From: Congzhengia sp045576635
GTDB taxonomy: Bacteria; Bacillota; Clostridia; UBA1381; UBA9506
Length of the DNA: 48,655 nucleotides
Direction of reading: 5' to 3'
NCBI GenBank assembly: GCA_045576635.1
Contig: JAZNGT010000032.1
Coordinates: forward strand, 1-48,655
Below are positions 16,624-25,934 of this stretch, in pieces; within the stretch, counting starts at the first letter, position 1; each line of letters starts with the position of its first letter. The position numbers and the translations under genes were made by a program. The notes beneath the pieces are model-generated. The model did not search any database and had not been told where the DNA came from. It saw only the letters and a list, made by a program, of their open reading frames with translations.

Positions 16624-18048
16624 TTACAGATTATAATACTTGTCAAACTCAGCAGGATGCGGAATCGCTGCAAGTTCGCTTACTTCTTTGCGTTTTGCCA
16701 GAACAAAGTTTTTAATAAGTTCTTCGGGGAATACGCCGCCGGCTGTAAGATATTCATGGTCAGCCTCCAAAGCGTCAAGTGCTTCTCCTAACGATGTCGG
16801 GAGTTGCTTTAATTTTGCCTTTTCTTCTTCCGGAAGGTGGAAAAGGTTCATATCGTACGGTCCCCAACCGTTTTCGTGCGGATCAATTTTGTTCTTAATA
16901 CCGTCGATACCCGCCATAAGAATTGCCGCATAGCAGAAATACGGGTTACAGGTAGCATCGGGGTTACGAAGTTCAAAACGTCTGAGTTTGGGTTCTTTTG
17001 CATAAGCAGGAATACGAATAACCGCACTGCGGTTTGATGTTGCATAACCTACTGTTACGGGTGCTTCAAAACCGGGAACAAGACGTTTAAACGAGTTCGT
17101 ACTCGGGTTACAGAGTGCGCAAAGCGATGCAATATGCTTTAATAATCCACCCATAAAATAGTGTGCCTCACGGCTTAAATTGGAATAACCGTTGTCATCA
17201 GAGAATACAGGCTCACCATCTTTCAAAAGGAGCATGTGCACATGCATACCGTTGCCTGCCTCGCCCATTACGGGTTTCGGCATAAAGGTTGCAGACATCC
17301 CATATTTTCTTGCGGTATTATGAATGATATATTTTATCATCATAGTTGCATCTGCCATTTTGGACATCTGACCGAGTTCGGGCTCAATCTCAAACTGACC
17401 GCCGGCACCAACTTCGGGATGATGGTAGTTTAGCGCAATTCCTGCGTCATCAATTAACATACACATTTCGCTGCGCGCCTCATAAGATACATCAAACGGT
17501 TTTGCAATATGGTAGTTTTTCTGTTTTGCAACAATATTTCCGAGTCCTTCTTCTGCGCTGTTCCAGTGTGCCTGATTTGCATCAAGCGCAACACCGATTG
17601 ATTCAGGCTTTACTTCCCAACCTACATTGTCAAAGAGGTAAAACTCAAATTCAGGCAAAATAAGCATGGTGTCTGCAATACCGCTGTCTTTTAAATATTT
17701 TTCTGCCGCAAGCACAATATTTCTGGGATACTGTGCCAAAGGTCTATTCTCAGGGTTATCAATAATCATCGCATTACCTGTCATAGACAGAGTAGGAATT
17801 TCGCAAAAAGGATCAATTACTGCTGTATCGGGGTCAGGTATAAATACCATATCACTCTTTTCTACCACAGCATAACCATAGTTTGATGCATCAAAACCGA
17901 TGCCGTTCTTCATTGTTTTTTCTGAGAAGTTCTTTGCGGGAATGGTAACATGGCGGAACTGGCCGTTTATATCAACCATTTTAAAGTCCACCATTTTAAT
18001 GTCTTTTTCTTTAATAAGTTTTAAAATTTCGCTAACTTTTTTATCCAT
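16624..18048 (-). CDS. glnA: Glutamine synthetase, type I
   Basis: 474 residues. It makes glutamine from glutamate, ammonia and ATP. Type I signatures are LPEFEFYLFD (metal-binding Glu residues), GNGMHVHMLL, VGYATSNRSAVIRIP (ATP loop) and LRNPDATCNPY. At the adenylylation position of proteobacterial enzymes (Tyr in NLYDLP) this one has Phe (NLFHLPEEE), so control by adenylylation is ruled out, as usual in Firmicutes. The start follows AGGGAGAAAGCG. No GlnR-like repressor or operator is apparent nearby. Confidence 0.96.
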   Translation of the reverse strand: MDKKVSEILKLIKEKDIKMVDFKMVDINGQFRHVTIPAKNFSEKTMKNGIGFDASNYGYAVVEKSDMVFIPDPDTAVIDPFCEIPTLSMTGNAMIIDNPENRPLAQYPRNIVLAAEKYLKDSGIADTMLILPEFEFYLFDNVGWEVKPESIGVALDANQAHWNSAEEGLGNIVAKQKNYHIAKPFDVSYEARSEMCMLIDDAGIALNYHHPEVGAGGQFEIEPELGQMSKMADATMMIKYIIHNTARKYGMSATFMPKPVMGEAGNGMHVHMLLLKDGEPVFSDDNGYSNLSREAHYFMGGLLKHIASLCALCNPSTNSFKRLVPGFEAPVTVGYATSNRSAVIRIPAYAKEPKLRRFELRNPDATCNPYFCYAAILMAGIDGIKNKIDPHENGWGPYDMNLFHLPEEEKAKLKQLPTSLGEALDALEADHEYLTAGGVFPEELIKNFVLAKRKEVSELAAIPHPAEFDKYYNL

Positions 18049-18112
18049 CGCTTTCTCCCTTTCCGCCTATGTGGCAAAAATTGTATCTTGCTTACATTGT
18101 ACCATAAAACAA

Positions 18113-18141
18113 ACAAAAAAACAATGCTTTACGCATTGTTT
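18113..18141 (-). terminator. Terminator overlapping the hydrolase stop codon
   Basis: AAACAATGC / GCATTGTTT stem, with a T-rich run on the minus strand. The stop codon of the 18129 gene lies in the loop, so termination is immediate. Confidence 0.85.
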
Positions 18142-19115
18142 TTTTTAGGATGCACATAAATATTTGTTTTTCGTATCACATCGTGCACAATCAAATCTTT
18201 TCCGTCTAAATTTTCTTGCATCATATCAACGGCGCAAATGGTACTGTTTGAATACGTAGTGTAGTAATAAATCCCTTTGTCGGTATTGATACATGAGGTA
18301 TAATTTGTAATTTCAAGAAAGTCTCCCACGCGAACCGCTCCCCTATGCTGATACACCGCGTACAGAATGTGAAAAAACTGTGTAACAATTTCTTCTTCCG
18401 TTTCGCCAAAGACTGCGTTAAGTTTTGTAAAGCATGCCCTTACAAATCGCGACATAGAAGAATAATCACCGGGAAGTCCGATCGCCCCCGTTCCACGCCC
18501 GATTGGTGTTAAATTCAGTTTGTCTGAAAAAAGGTTTTTGGGTTCCGAGGGCGACACAGAAAGAAAATTTCTGAGGTTGAGCATCTGCACATCAAATGTC
18601 GGAGCGTTGGTTAAAACCCCCGCGGGATTTTGATGTATGCTAAGTCCTTGCCTTGTCTGTTCTACAACGATACTTTTCTCTTTATCGGAAACCATCCAGT
18701 GAAGCGGCGACGGCGGAAGTGTTTTATCTACCGCGTCATTTGTGATATTAATAGAGGAAAGCAGTTTTTCTGCTTCCATCACAGTTTTGCACTGCGTGAG
18801 CACATAAGGTATGAGTTCATAAGATGCCACATTTTCTTTATCGGCACGATGCGGTTTGTATTCGGCATACTCCGAAAACAGAAGACCTGCCATTGAAAGC
18901 CCCGATTCATTTGCCGCGTCAAAGTATAAAGGATATCCTTTAAAGTTTAGTGCCATCCCTATGATTGCGTCATGCCTTTCCTTGTTCGTTCCGTTTTGAA
19001 ACGCAAGTGGAAACAAACGCGGCGTTATTATAATTTGTTCGCCGAAGGTATGCTCAAAATCTAAATTACGTCCAAAATAGTGGTTGCCACAAGTTACTGA
19101 AATTGCTGTACACAT
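18129..19115 (-). CDS. Choloylglycine hydrolase family (bile salt / penicillin V acylase-like)
   Basis: 328 residues, the size of bile-salt hydrolases. These N-terminal-nucleophile amidases use Cys2 after Met removal, and the protein begins MCTAIS. RNLDFE (Arg16, Asp20 region), NESGLSMAGL, LTNAPTFD (Asn near 175) and MSRFVRACF (Arg near 228) match the conserved active-site positions. In gut bacteria such enzymes cleave taurine- or glycine-conjugated bile acids or other linear amides; the residues visible here do not fix the substrate. No signal peptide, so cytoplasmic. Monocistronic, with its own terminator overlapping its end. Confidence 0.88.
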   Translation of the reverse strand: MCTAISVTCGNHYFGRNLDFEHTFGEQIIITPRLFPLAFQNGTNKERHDAIIGMALNFKGYPLYFDAANESGLSMAGLLFSEYAEYKPHRADKENVASYELIPYVLTQCKTVMEAEKLLSSINITNDAVDKTLPPSPLHWMVSDKEKSIVVEQTRQGLSIHQNPAGVLTNAPTFDVQMLNLRNFLSVSPSEPKNLFSDKLNLTPIGRGTGAIGLPGDYSSMSRFVRACFTKLNAVFGETEEEIVTQFFHILYAVYQHRGAVRVGDFLEITNYTSCINTDKGIYYYTTYSNSTICAVDMMQENLDGKDLIVHDVIRKTNIYVHPKKNNA

Positions 19116-19183
19116 AAAATCTTCTCTCTTTTTTTGATTATTTTATGTAACTACCTTTCTTTCATTCATAAAATATAACAATA

Positions 19184-19214
19184 AAAAAATAAGCCATCCT
19201 TTTGGGGATGGCTT
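19184..19214 (-). terminator. Terminator of the symporter gene
   Basis: AAGCCATCC / GGATGGCTT stem with a short T/G loop and a T-rich minus-strand tail, 20 bases past the stop codon at 19234. Confidence 0.9.
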
Positions 19215-19233
19215 GTTTTTTCGTACTATTTTA

Positions 19234-20790
19234 TTATTTTGCGCTTACGCACTCAAAATCTTCTAAAATTTCCTGAGATGGTTTCGGTGTTAAAAGCGAA
19301 ACCACTAAAATTACAACGGAAGATACGATAAACGCGGGCAAGAGTTCATAGATTGCAAATGCACCGCCTAATTTACTGATACAAAGTTTCCAGATAAATA
19401 CCATTGCCGCACCACTTACCATACCGCAGATGGCACCCGCCTTTGTTGTTCTCTTAAAGAAGAGTGAGAACAGCATCAAAGGACCAAATGTAGCACCAAA
19501 GCCTGCCCATGCAAACGATACAATTTTAAAGATAACACTGTTTTCATCGAGTGCGATTACTGCCGCAATAATCGCAATTACCAAAAGTGTGATTCTCGAA
19601 ATAATCATAACCTGCTTATCGGTTGCTTTTTTATTGCAGACGCCCTGATAAATATTTTTCGCAAACGCAGATGCTGCAATTAAAAGATAAGAATCAGAAG
19701 AACTGATCGTTGCAGCCAAAATACCTGCCATTACAAAACCTGCTAAAATCGCAGGAAGCGAACTTGTTGCAAGTGTAATAAAGATACTTTCTGCTGATGT
19801 TGCAGTTAAATGCTGTACGGGGAAGATCTGTCTTCCCACGATACCGATAAATACTGCAACCGCAAGAGAAATTATAACCCATACCATTGCAATTCTTCTG
19901 GACTGTTTCAATTCGCCTTCTTCACGGATTGCCATAAATCTTAAAAGCACCTGCGGCATACCAAAATATCCCAATCCCCATGCAAGCATAGAGCAAATTT
20001 TAAGCCAACCATAAGGAGATGCTGCACCAAACACGGGTTTTCCTGCTTCTACAATCTGCTGACCGTCAGCACCAATTTCCGGCGTTGCAAGTCCAAAGAA
20101 TTCCAAAAAGCCCGGAATTGTCTTCGCATTTTCAATTACTGCGCCAAAGCCACCTGCTCTTGCTGTGCTTACCGCTACAATCACGACAAGCGCAACAATC
20201 ATAACGATACCCTGCATAAAGTCAGAGGCACTCTCTGCTAAAAAGCCACCCAAAAGTGTGTACAAAAGCACAAAGATTGCACCCATAATCATCATCGCAA
20301 TATAAGGTGTACCAAACAGTGTTGAGAACAGTTTTCCGCAGGTTACAAAACAGCTTGCTGCATAAACTGTAAAGAATATAAGGATAAAGAGTGCTGAAAG
20401 TGTTAGAATCACTTTTTTGTTTTCGCGGAATCTGTTTGAGAAGAATTCCGGCAGTGTGATAGAATTGTTCGCTCTGATACTGTATCTGTGGAGTCTTTTG
20501 GAAACCAGGAGCCAGTTAAAGTATGTACCAATCGCAAGACCGATTGCAGTCCACGCTGCATCTGCTAAACCACACCAATAAGCAACACCGGGAAGACCCA
20601 TCAGGAGCCATCCGCTCATATCAGATGCCTCTGCACTCATCGCTGCAACCCATGGGCCTAATGAACGACCGCCTAAATAATAGTTTTCTGAATTTGCATT
20701 TGCGCGTTTTGCAAACGCAATGCCGATAATAATTACAACAGCCATATAAACGACCATCGCAATTAAAATCTGTATTGTTTGACTTGACAT
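19234..20790 (-). CDS. putP: Sodium/proline symporter (SSS family)
   Basis: 518 residues with about 13 membrane helices of the sodium:solute symporter family. PutP hallmarks are YYLGGRSLGPWVAAMSAEAS near the N-terminus, with residues of the first sodium-site helix, GWLLMGLPGVAYWCG, and MAGILAATISSSDSYLL in the late sodium-binding helix. The start is placed at the second Met because GGAGGAAAACAAC lies before it and overlaps the first. It imports proline with Na+, probably as nutrient or osmolyte. A consensus promoter and a terminator frame it as a single-gene unit. Confidence 0.93.
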   Translation of the reverse strand: MSSQTIQILIAMVVYMAVVIIIGIAFAKRANANSENYYLGGRSLGPWVAAMSAEASDMSGWLLMGLPGVAYWCGLADAAWTAIGLAIGTYFNWLLVSKRLHRYSIRANNSITLPEFFSNRFRENKKVILTLSALFILIFFTVYAASCFVTCGKLFSTLFGTPYIAMMIMGAIFVLLYTLLGGFLAESASDFMQGIVMIVALVVIVAVSTARAGGFGAVIENAKTIPGFLEFFGLATPEIGADGQQIVEAGKPVFGAASPYGWLKICSMLAWGLGYFGMPQVLLRFMAIREEGELKQSRRIAMVWVIISLAVAVFIGIVGRQIFPVQHLTATSAESIFITLATSSLPAILAGFVMAGILAATISSSDSYLLIAASAFAKNIYQGVCNKKATDKQVMIISRITLLVIAIIAAVIALDENSVIFKIVSFAWAGFGATFGPLMLFSLFFKRTTKAGAICGMVSGAAMVFIWKLCISKLGGAFAIYELLPAFIVSSVVILVVSLLTPKPSQEILEDFECVSAK

Positions 20791-20823
20791 GTTGTTTTCC
20801 TCCATAAAAAAGTAGTCTTTGAT

Positions 20824-20852
20824 ATTATATCACATTTTTTTCCATAGCGCAA
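20824..20852 (-). promoter_or_regulatory. Promoter of putP
   Basis: Minus-strand TTGCGC (20852-20847), 17-bp spacer, TATAAT (20829-20824), directly after the terminator of the preceding permease gene. Confidence 0.75.
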
Positions 20853-20854
20853 CT

Positions 20855-20889
20855 AAAAAAAGACAACTCATAGAAGAGATGTCTTTTTT
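20855..20889 (-). terminator. Terminator of the AEC permease gene
   Basis: AAAAAAGACA and TGTCTTTTTT form a 10-bp stem around a 15-base loop, 20 bases downstream of the stop codon at 20910. Confidence 0.8.
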
Positions 20890-20909
20890 GGTCAAATATG
20901 TAAGAAAAA

Positions 20910-21857
20910 TTACAGTATTGCGGTTAAAAGTGCATACATAATCGGGATTGTAATAACACAAAATGTATTGCTGATCATCGCCATACTTGCGCCCGTCTTT
21001 GTCTCGCCACCAAACGCTGCCGGAAAGATAACCGTATTCATTCCAAGCGGTGTTGCAAAAGAAAAGAGCACCATAATCATAATATAATCGTTTGCACCCA
21101 AAAGTTTTATAACCAGCAAGATAAACGCCGGAAGCACAAATAGCCTTAAAAACGTTACAACATATATCTTTTTGTCAGTAAGCAAACTCTTAAAAGAATA
21201 TCCGCCGATAATAACGCCGGTGAGGAACATTGCAAGCGGCGCCATACAATCCTTAAAATAATCTAATGTTGTCACCACAAATTTGGGTAAGTAATTGCCA
21301 AAACCTGTAATTCCTGCAATCGCACCCAATATAATGCTTATAAAAATCGGATTGATAAATTTTTTAAATACATTACCCGCGCGGTGTTCTTTTGGTGTTA
21401 ACGTCAAAATACCCCAGGTATTAACTGCGGCACTTAAAGGCAGCGTGAACAAAAGATAATTGTAAAGATGATCCTGACCGCCTAAAATTATCGGAACAAT
21501 TGCATTTCCCATAAAACCAAAGTTTCCGAACGTAAGTGCATATCTGTAAATTTTTCGTTGGTAGCAGTCTTCTTTTACAAAAACTTTTGCAAGAAGAAAC
21601 GCAATGCAAAGAGCCAGCGCCAGCGCAATTAAAGAATAGACAAAAAATACACTGTTTTCCCGAATAGACTGTATCGTACAACGTGTGTAAAACGTAGAAA
21701 AAGTAAGCGACGGCACCAAAACATAATTTTCAAGTTTTGAAAGCACAATGCCTGCGTTTTCGGGCAAAAGTTTCTTTTTGTTTAAAACAAAGCCAACCAG
21801 CATACACAAAAACATAACGAGCATCGGCGACAATGTCGCAATAAAAACACCAAACAT
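20910..21857 (-). CDS. AEC-family permease (auxin efflux carrier type)
   Basis: 315 residues with about ten membrane helices in the two-times-five AEC arrangement. Typical segments are MLVMFLCMLVGFVLNKK, GFMGNAIVPIILGG and FATPLGMNTVIFPAAFGGE. The start is the ATG after GTGGGGGATTTT. Family members move organic acids or amino-acid-like anions. It begins 31 bases after the ddh stop, so the pair is likely co-transcribed; transport of a lysine-pathway compound is only a guess. Confidence 0.87.
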   Translation of the reverse strand: MFGVFIATLSPMLVMFLCMLVGFVLNKKKLLPENAGIVLSKLENYVLVPSLTFSTFYTRCTIQSIRENSVFFVYSLIALALALCIAFLLAKVFVKEDCYQRKIYRYALTFGNFGFMGNAIVPIILGGQDHLYNYLLFTLPLSAAVNTWGILTLTPKEHRAGNVFKKFINPIFISIILGAIAGITGFGNYLPKFVVTTLDYFKDCMAPLAMFLTGVIIGGYSFKSLLTDKKIYVVTFLRLFVLPAFILLVIKLLGANDYIMIMVLFSFATPLGMNTVIFPAAFGGETKTGASMAMISNTFCVITIPIMYALLTAIL

Positions 21858-21888
21858 AAAATCCCCCACTGAAATGAACCCTTAGCGA

Positions 21889-22872
21889 TTAAAGAAGTCT
21901 TCCCCTTAATTCGTCCGGAGATTTTGGAGAAAGATAAGACGGAGCCACATCAAATACTGTTTTACAGCCGTACATACCTTCTTTGTTCATTTTTACTGCT
22001 GCACGTGCATACGCAACCAATACAGAAGCAGTAAATTCAGGATTGGAATCAAGTTTTAAACTATATTCAATAATATGCTTATTCTCGCCGTTTACACCGG
22101 TTTTTCCGGAACGAATTACAAATCCGCCATGCGGGATACCGCTGTGTTCACGTACCAATTCTTCTTTTGAAATAAAATGCACTATCGTATCGTAATCGGC
22201 AAAATAATTCGGCATTGTTTTGATTTCTTCTTCAATTTTTGCCTTATCTGCGCAATTCTCTGCTACAACAAAGCATTCTCTTAAATGTTTCTCGCGTGCA
22301 GTAAGATCCGGATTTTCGCCGTTTCTTACTTTCAAGAGTGCATCCTCTATGGGAATGGTATATTGTCTTGCATCCAAAACGCCGTCAATTCTGCGAATTG
22401 CATCAGAATGCCCCTGGCTTACACCCTTTCCCCAGAATGTATAATCTTTTCCATCGGGTAAAATTGCCTCGGCATAGAGTCTGTTAAGAGAAAACATACC
22501 GGGATCCCAACCAACAGAAATAATCGCTGTCTTTTTGGACACACTTGCTACTTCATTGACTGCATTAAAATGCGTAGGGATGTTTGCATGGGTATCAAAA
22601 CTGTCGATTACATTAAAATGCTTTGCAAGTTCAGGTGTTTGTTTCGGTAAATCCGTCGCACTTCCGCCACAAATGACAAGAACATCAATTGTATCTTTAT
22701 ACTTTAAAATTTCGTCCATAGAATATGCTTTTGCGCCTGTTACAGTTTTTAAATCAGCAGGATTTCTGCGGGTAAAAATGCCAAAAAGTTCTAAATCGTC
22801 ATTTTGCCCGATTGCACATTCTACACCACGTCCTAAATTTCCGTATCCTACAACTCCTATTTTGATCCCCAT
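21889..22872 (-). CDS. ddh: meso-Diaminopimelate dehydrogenase
   Basis: 327 residues, family length. It reductively aminates tetrahydrodipicolinate directly to meso-DAP with NADPH, a one-step route to lysine and peptidoglycan precursor. The N-terminal Rossmann loop is VVGYGNLGRG. Later signatures are VICGGSATDLP, SFDTHANIP, GWDPGMFSLNR (substrate pocket), FWGKGVSQGHSDA and GIPHGGFVIRSG. The start is placed at the Met after TAGGAGAAATTGCT. No lysine riboswitch is visible upstream. It is followed by an AEC permease. Confidence 0.95.
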   Translation of the reverse strand: MGIKIGVVGYGNLGRGVECAIGQNDDLELFGIFTRRNPADLKTVTGAKAYSMDEILKYKDTIDVLVICGGSATDLPKQTPELAKHFNVIDSFDTHANIPTHFNAVNEVASVSKKTAIISVGWDPGMFSLNRLYAEAILPDGKDYTFWGKGVSQGHSDAIRRIDGVLDARQYTIPIEDALLKVRNGENPDLTAREKHLRECFVVAENCADKAKIEEEIKTMPNYFADYDTIVHFISKEELVREHSGIPHGGFVIRSGKTGVNGENKHIIEYSLKLDSNPEFTASVLVAYARAAVKMNKEGMYGCKTVFDVAPSYLSPKSPDELRGRLL

Positions 22873-22985
22873 AGCAATTTCTCCTATCTTTAAACTTACC
22901 ATATTATTATATAGGCAAAGTTTTAAAAAGTCAATGTTTAAGCCGTAAGGCGTAATATAAATTTAATGTTTAAAAGTGCAAAAAG

Positions 22986-23010
22986 AAAAGTCCGGCCAAA
23001 CCGGACTTTT
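22986..23010 (-). terminator. Terminator of the SLH protein gene
   Basis: A perfect 10-bp stem, AAAAGTCCGG / CCGGACTTTT, with a CCAAA loop, 11 bases beyond the stop codon. Confidence 0.92.
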
Positions 23011-23020
23011 CAAATGTTTG

Positions 23021-25837
23021 TTATCTAAAGATAATGATTGCTTTTGCAGGACCGTTATTTGTATATACCATAACCCTGCTCGCAAGTTCGCTGGATTGCT
23101 GATAACCAACAATCTCGCTGAATTCGCATTCCGAAACCGGAACTTGTGTGTTTGAGGTGTCTACTAAGAACACTTTTACGTCATCTTTATATGTAAAGTT
23201 TTCTGTCGTTTTGCTTGTCGGATAATCAAACGACGGAGCCATTACAAAGCTTGTTGAGGTTATCGAATGAACAAGACCTGTAATGGTACGAAGCGGTGCT
23301 CTGACATCATCCTTATTGTCCGACGTCCCGTCAAATGTGATTTTATCTTCATCTTTAAGTGTTCCCGCTAAAATGTCAGCAACTTTTGCTACTACTTTAA
23401 TGGAATCAACCAAATTATTATCATCTGTTGCGACACGGATAACATCACCGACTACAACTGTATCAAGTACTTCTGTACCGGCGCGTCCGTCATCGTAAAC
23501 CGTGAGTTCTTCGCCTGTTACACTTACGAGTTTCAATGCTTTTCTGGTATCATTTAAATAGGATGCGTTTGAAACACCTTTTACAATCATAGGAATGTTG
23601 GTTTCAGAAATGATTGTTGTTGTTACATCTGCACCGGAAGTTTTGGTGCCATATACATAAACGGCCTGAATCACGTTTTGCGTTGTTTTTGCAAAAGACA
23701 CGTAATAACTTTCCCCCTTTTTAAAGTAGGAAGATGCAGTTTTTGATGTATATGTTCCTCCGGTACGGTCCTGGGGAACCAAAATAATTTTTGTACTACT
23801 ATTAATCGTATAGTTTCCAAGTTTTGTTCCGTTGGACAAACATTCAATCGGGGTTGTTGTGTAATGTTTCAGCCACAGTGCTTTATTATTGTCTTCGTTC
23901 TCGCTGGTTGAAGTAGCATTGAGCAAAATTTTGTCAATAACATTTGAACCACTTGTGGTGAAACGAATCGGTTGCGAAAATTCTGAATTTAATGGTGCAG
24001 TTCCGTCAATCGTCGCATTGATGTCCGAATGCGCAGCTGCACTTTTAAGTTTCATCTTGATTTCTTCCATATCATTTGCAACAGAATAGTTTTTGCCGTT
24101 TATCTGTACATTTTCTTTTAAATCATAGATGGTTCCAGTAAGCGTAGAATTGTTTGAACCCAGTTTATATACTCTTACCTGAACACTGGGGTCAAATCTT
24201 GTACCGAATTCTGCCGCATCTAAATATCCGTGTGAGTATGGTGTTTCAGCAGTAATTTCATAACGCGCAATATTATCAAATGCATCCAGGTGGAGTTTTA
24301 CATATTCACCTGCATTAAGTTGCTGTGTTCTGTTACACTCGGGCGTAAATGTGTAATACTTCGCAGCATTGGTTGCAAGTTTTACTTTTCCGTCACTTGT
24401 AACTTCGGATACGTTACCGGCAGGTTTACTATTAGAAATCTGTACATCAATCAATTTACCATTTGCACTTTCTGACACTGATACAACATCATTTACAGAA
24501 ATTTTCGAAAATTCAGATGCCTTTCCGTTCTTGATAAACGTAATAGTTTTGCTTGCATCTTTTTCATTCAACACGAATGTTTTTGCAGAACCTGATGCAT
24601 CTTCATAACCAATGATAGTATAGTTAGAAGCCGTTTTTGATTTCACTGCAACTGTTTCATATGTTCTGATAAACACAACATCTGCTACGTCACGATTCTC
24701 TGCGCAAACAAGTGTTACATAGCCAACGTTTGCAATACTGGATGTTAAAAGTTCAGCAAAAGCTGTGTTTACCGCCTGCCCGTTATAAATGATATCTACA
24801 CCGGAACCAACAGAAACGGTTACGGATTTTCCAGTTTTACTGTTAATATATTTCAGTTGTGTATTACTAAACGATTCAATCTCGCGCATATTAACGGTAA
24901 TTTCTGCGTTTTTATTTGCCTTGAATACAATGTTATTTGCATTCGGAGAATCCGTTCCGCTTTCATTGTCGTAATATACACTTACGGTTCTTCCGAGATA
25001 GTCATACGGGTCTTCAATACCGAGTGTATCTACCCAGAAAAATCTTCTTGTGCCGTCAGAAAGTTCAAGTTCAATCTGACCTTTTCTGCAAGAAGTGCTG
25101 TTAAGTTCTGTGTGATAAAGCGCGATGGTATCAATCGCTACAATCTGGCCTTCCGCAAAAGATTTAACGGTAGTCTCTTCTCTTAACGAAGCACCTTCCT
25201 TTCCTGTTTCGGGGTCATAAATGCCGGCATCAAGTGTGCTGTCGATAAGCTGCGCCACACGCCCACGTGTTAAGGGCTCGCCTTCTTTGGCACCCTCAAT
25301 TTTTTCTAAAATACCTACTCTGTTTGCTAAACTCATATAACCGAACGGGTACGCGCCTGCGGGGCCGCCTGCACGTTCTGCCTGTTTTTCTGTATAACCG
25401 AGCGCACATACTGCCATTTTAACTGCCTGTTCGTAAAGTACGTGATTTTCAGGTTTAAATGTGCCGTCATCATAACCGTTTATGATGCCTGATTTTTGTG
25501 CGGTTGTGATATTATCAATTGCCCAGTGATTCGGGTCAACATCAGGAAAACTTACACGTGCACCTTCAGGATAGGTGATGTTGCCTACATTAAGTGCATA
25601 ACACAAAATTTTTGTATACTGTGCTCTTGTAACCGGCTCTTCGGGCTTAAATGTGCCGTCTTCAAAGCCGTTTATGATACCCTCCGCTGTAAGTCTTGAA
25701 ATTGCTTCATTATAAGTGTAATCGCTTGACACGTCACTAAAACTGATTGTCGCAGCAGACGCAACCACGGGAACAAACAAAGTTCCCAACATCGCAAGCG
25801 CCAGAACAAGCGACAAAAACTTATGTATCTTTCGCAT
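23021..25837 (-). CDS. Large S-layer-homology (SLH) surface protein
   Basis: 938 residues. Signal peptide about 1-28 (ends VVASA). Three SLH repeats follow: about 32-75 (EGIINGFEDGTFKPEEPVTRAQ), about 93-140 (SGIINGYDDGTFKPEN) and a divergent third at about 165-205. SLH domains bind pyruvylated or similar secondary cell-wall polymers. The remaining 700 residues are rich in beta strands and Thr/Ser, with no recognised enzyme motif. It is probably a structural S-layer or surface protein. A strong consensus promoter, GGAGG and a strong terminator suggest high single-gene expression. Confidence 0.92.
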   Translation of the reverse strand: MRKIHKFLSLVLALAMLGTLFVPVVASAATISFSDVSSDYTYNEAISRLTAEGIINGFEDGTFKPEEPVTRAQYTKILCYALNVGNITYPEGARVSFPDVDPNHWAIDNITTAQKSGIINGYDDGTFKPENHVLYEQAVKMAVCALGYTEKQAERAGGPAGAYPFGYMSLANRVGILEKIEGAKEGEPLTRGRVAQLIDSTLDAGIYDPETGKEGASLREETTVKSFAEGQIVAIDTIALYHTELNSTSCRKGQIELELSDGTRRFFWVDTLGIEDPYDYLGRTVSVYYDNESGTDSPNANNIVFKANKNAEITVNMREIESFSNTQLKYINSKTGKSVTVSVGSGVDIIYNGQAVNTAFAELLTSSIANVGYVTLVCAENRDVADVVFIRTYETVAVKSKTASNYTIIGYEDASGSAKTFVLNEKDASKTITFIKNGKASEFSKISVNDVVSVSESANGKLIDVQISNSKPAGNVSEVTSDGKVKLATNAAKYYTFTPECNRTQQLNAGEYVKLHLDAFDNIARYEITAETPYSHGYLDAAEFGTRFDPSVQVRVYKLGSNNSTLTGTIYDLKENVQINGKNYSVANDMEEIKMKLKSAAAHSDINATIDGTAPLNSEFSQPIRFTTSGSNVIDKILLNATSTSENEDNNKALWLKHYTTTPIECLSNGTKLGNYTINSSTKIILVPQDRTGGTYTSKTASSYFKKGESYYVSFAKTTQNVIQAVYVYGTKTSGADVTTTIISETNIPMIVKGVSNASYLNDTRKALKLVSVTGEELTVYDDGRAGTEVLDTVVVGDVIRVATDDNNLVDSIKVVAKVADILAGTLKDEDKITFDGTSDNKDDVRAPLRTITGLVHSITSTSFVMAPSFDYPTSKTTENFTYKDDVKVFLVDTSNTQVPVSECEFSEIVGYQQSSELASRVMVYTNNGPAKAIIIFR

Positions 25838-25877
25838 ACTAAAATACCTCCATTAAATTATATTAGGTGTATTTTAC

Positions 25878-25906
25878 ATTATAACATAACGGAGGTATCT
25901 AGTCAA
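25878..25906 (-). promoter_or_regulatory. Strong promoter of the SLH gene
   Basis: Minus-strand TTGACT (25906-25901), 17-bp spacer, TATAAT (25883-25878), about 40 bases before the start codon. Confidence 0.88.
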
Positions 25907-25934
25907 TCGCCATAATTTTACTTTTTCATTACAG

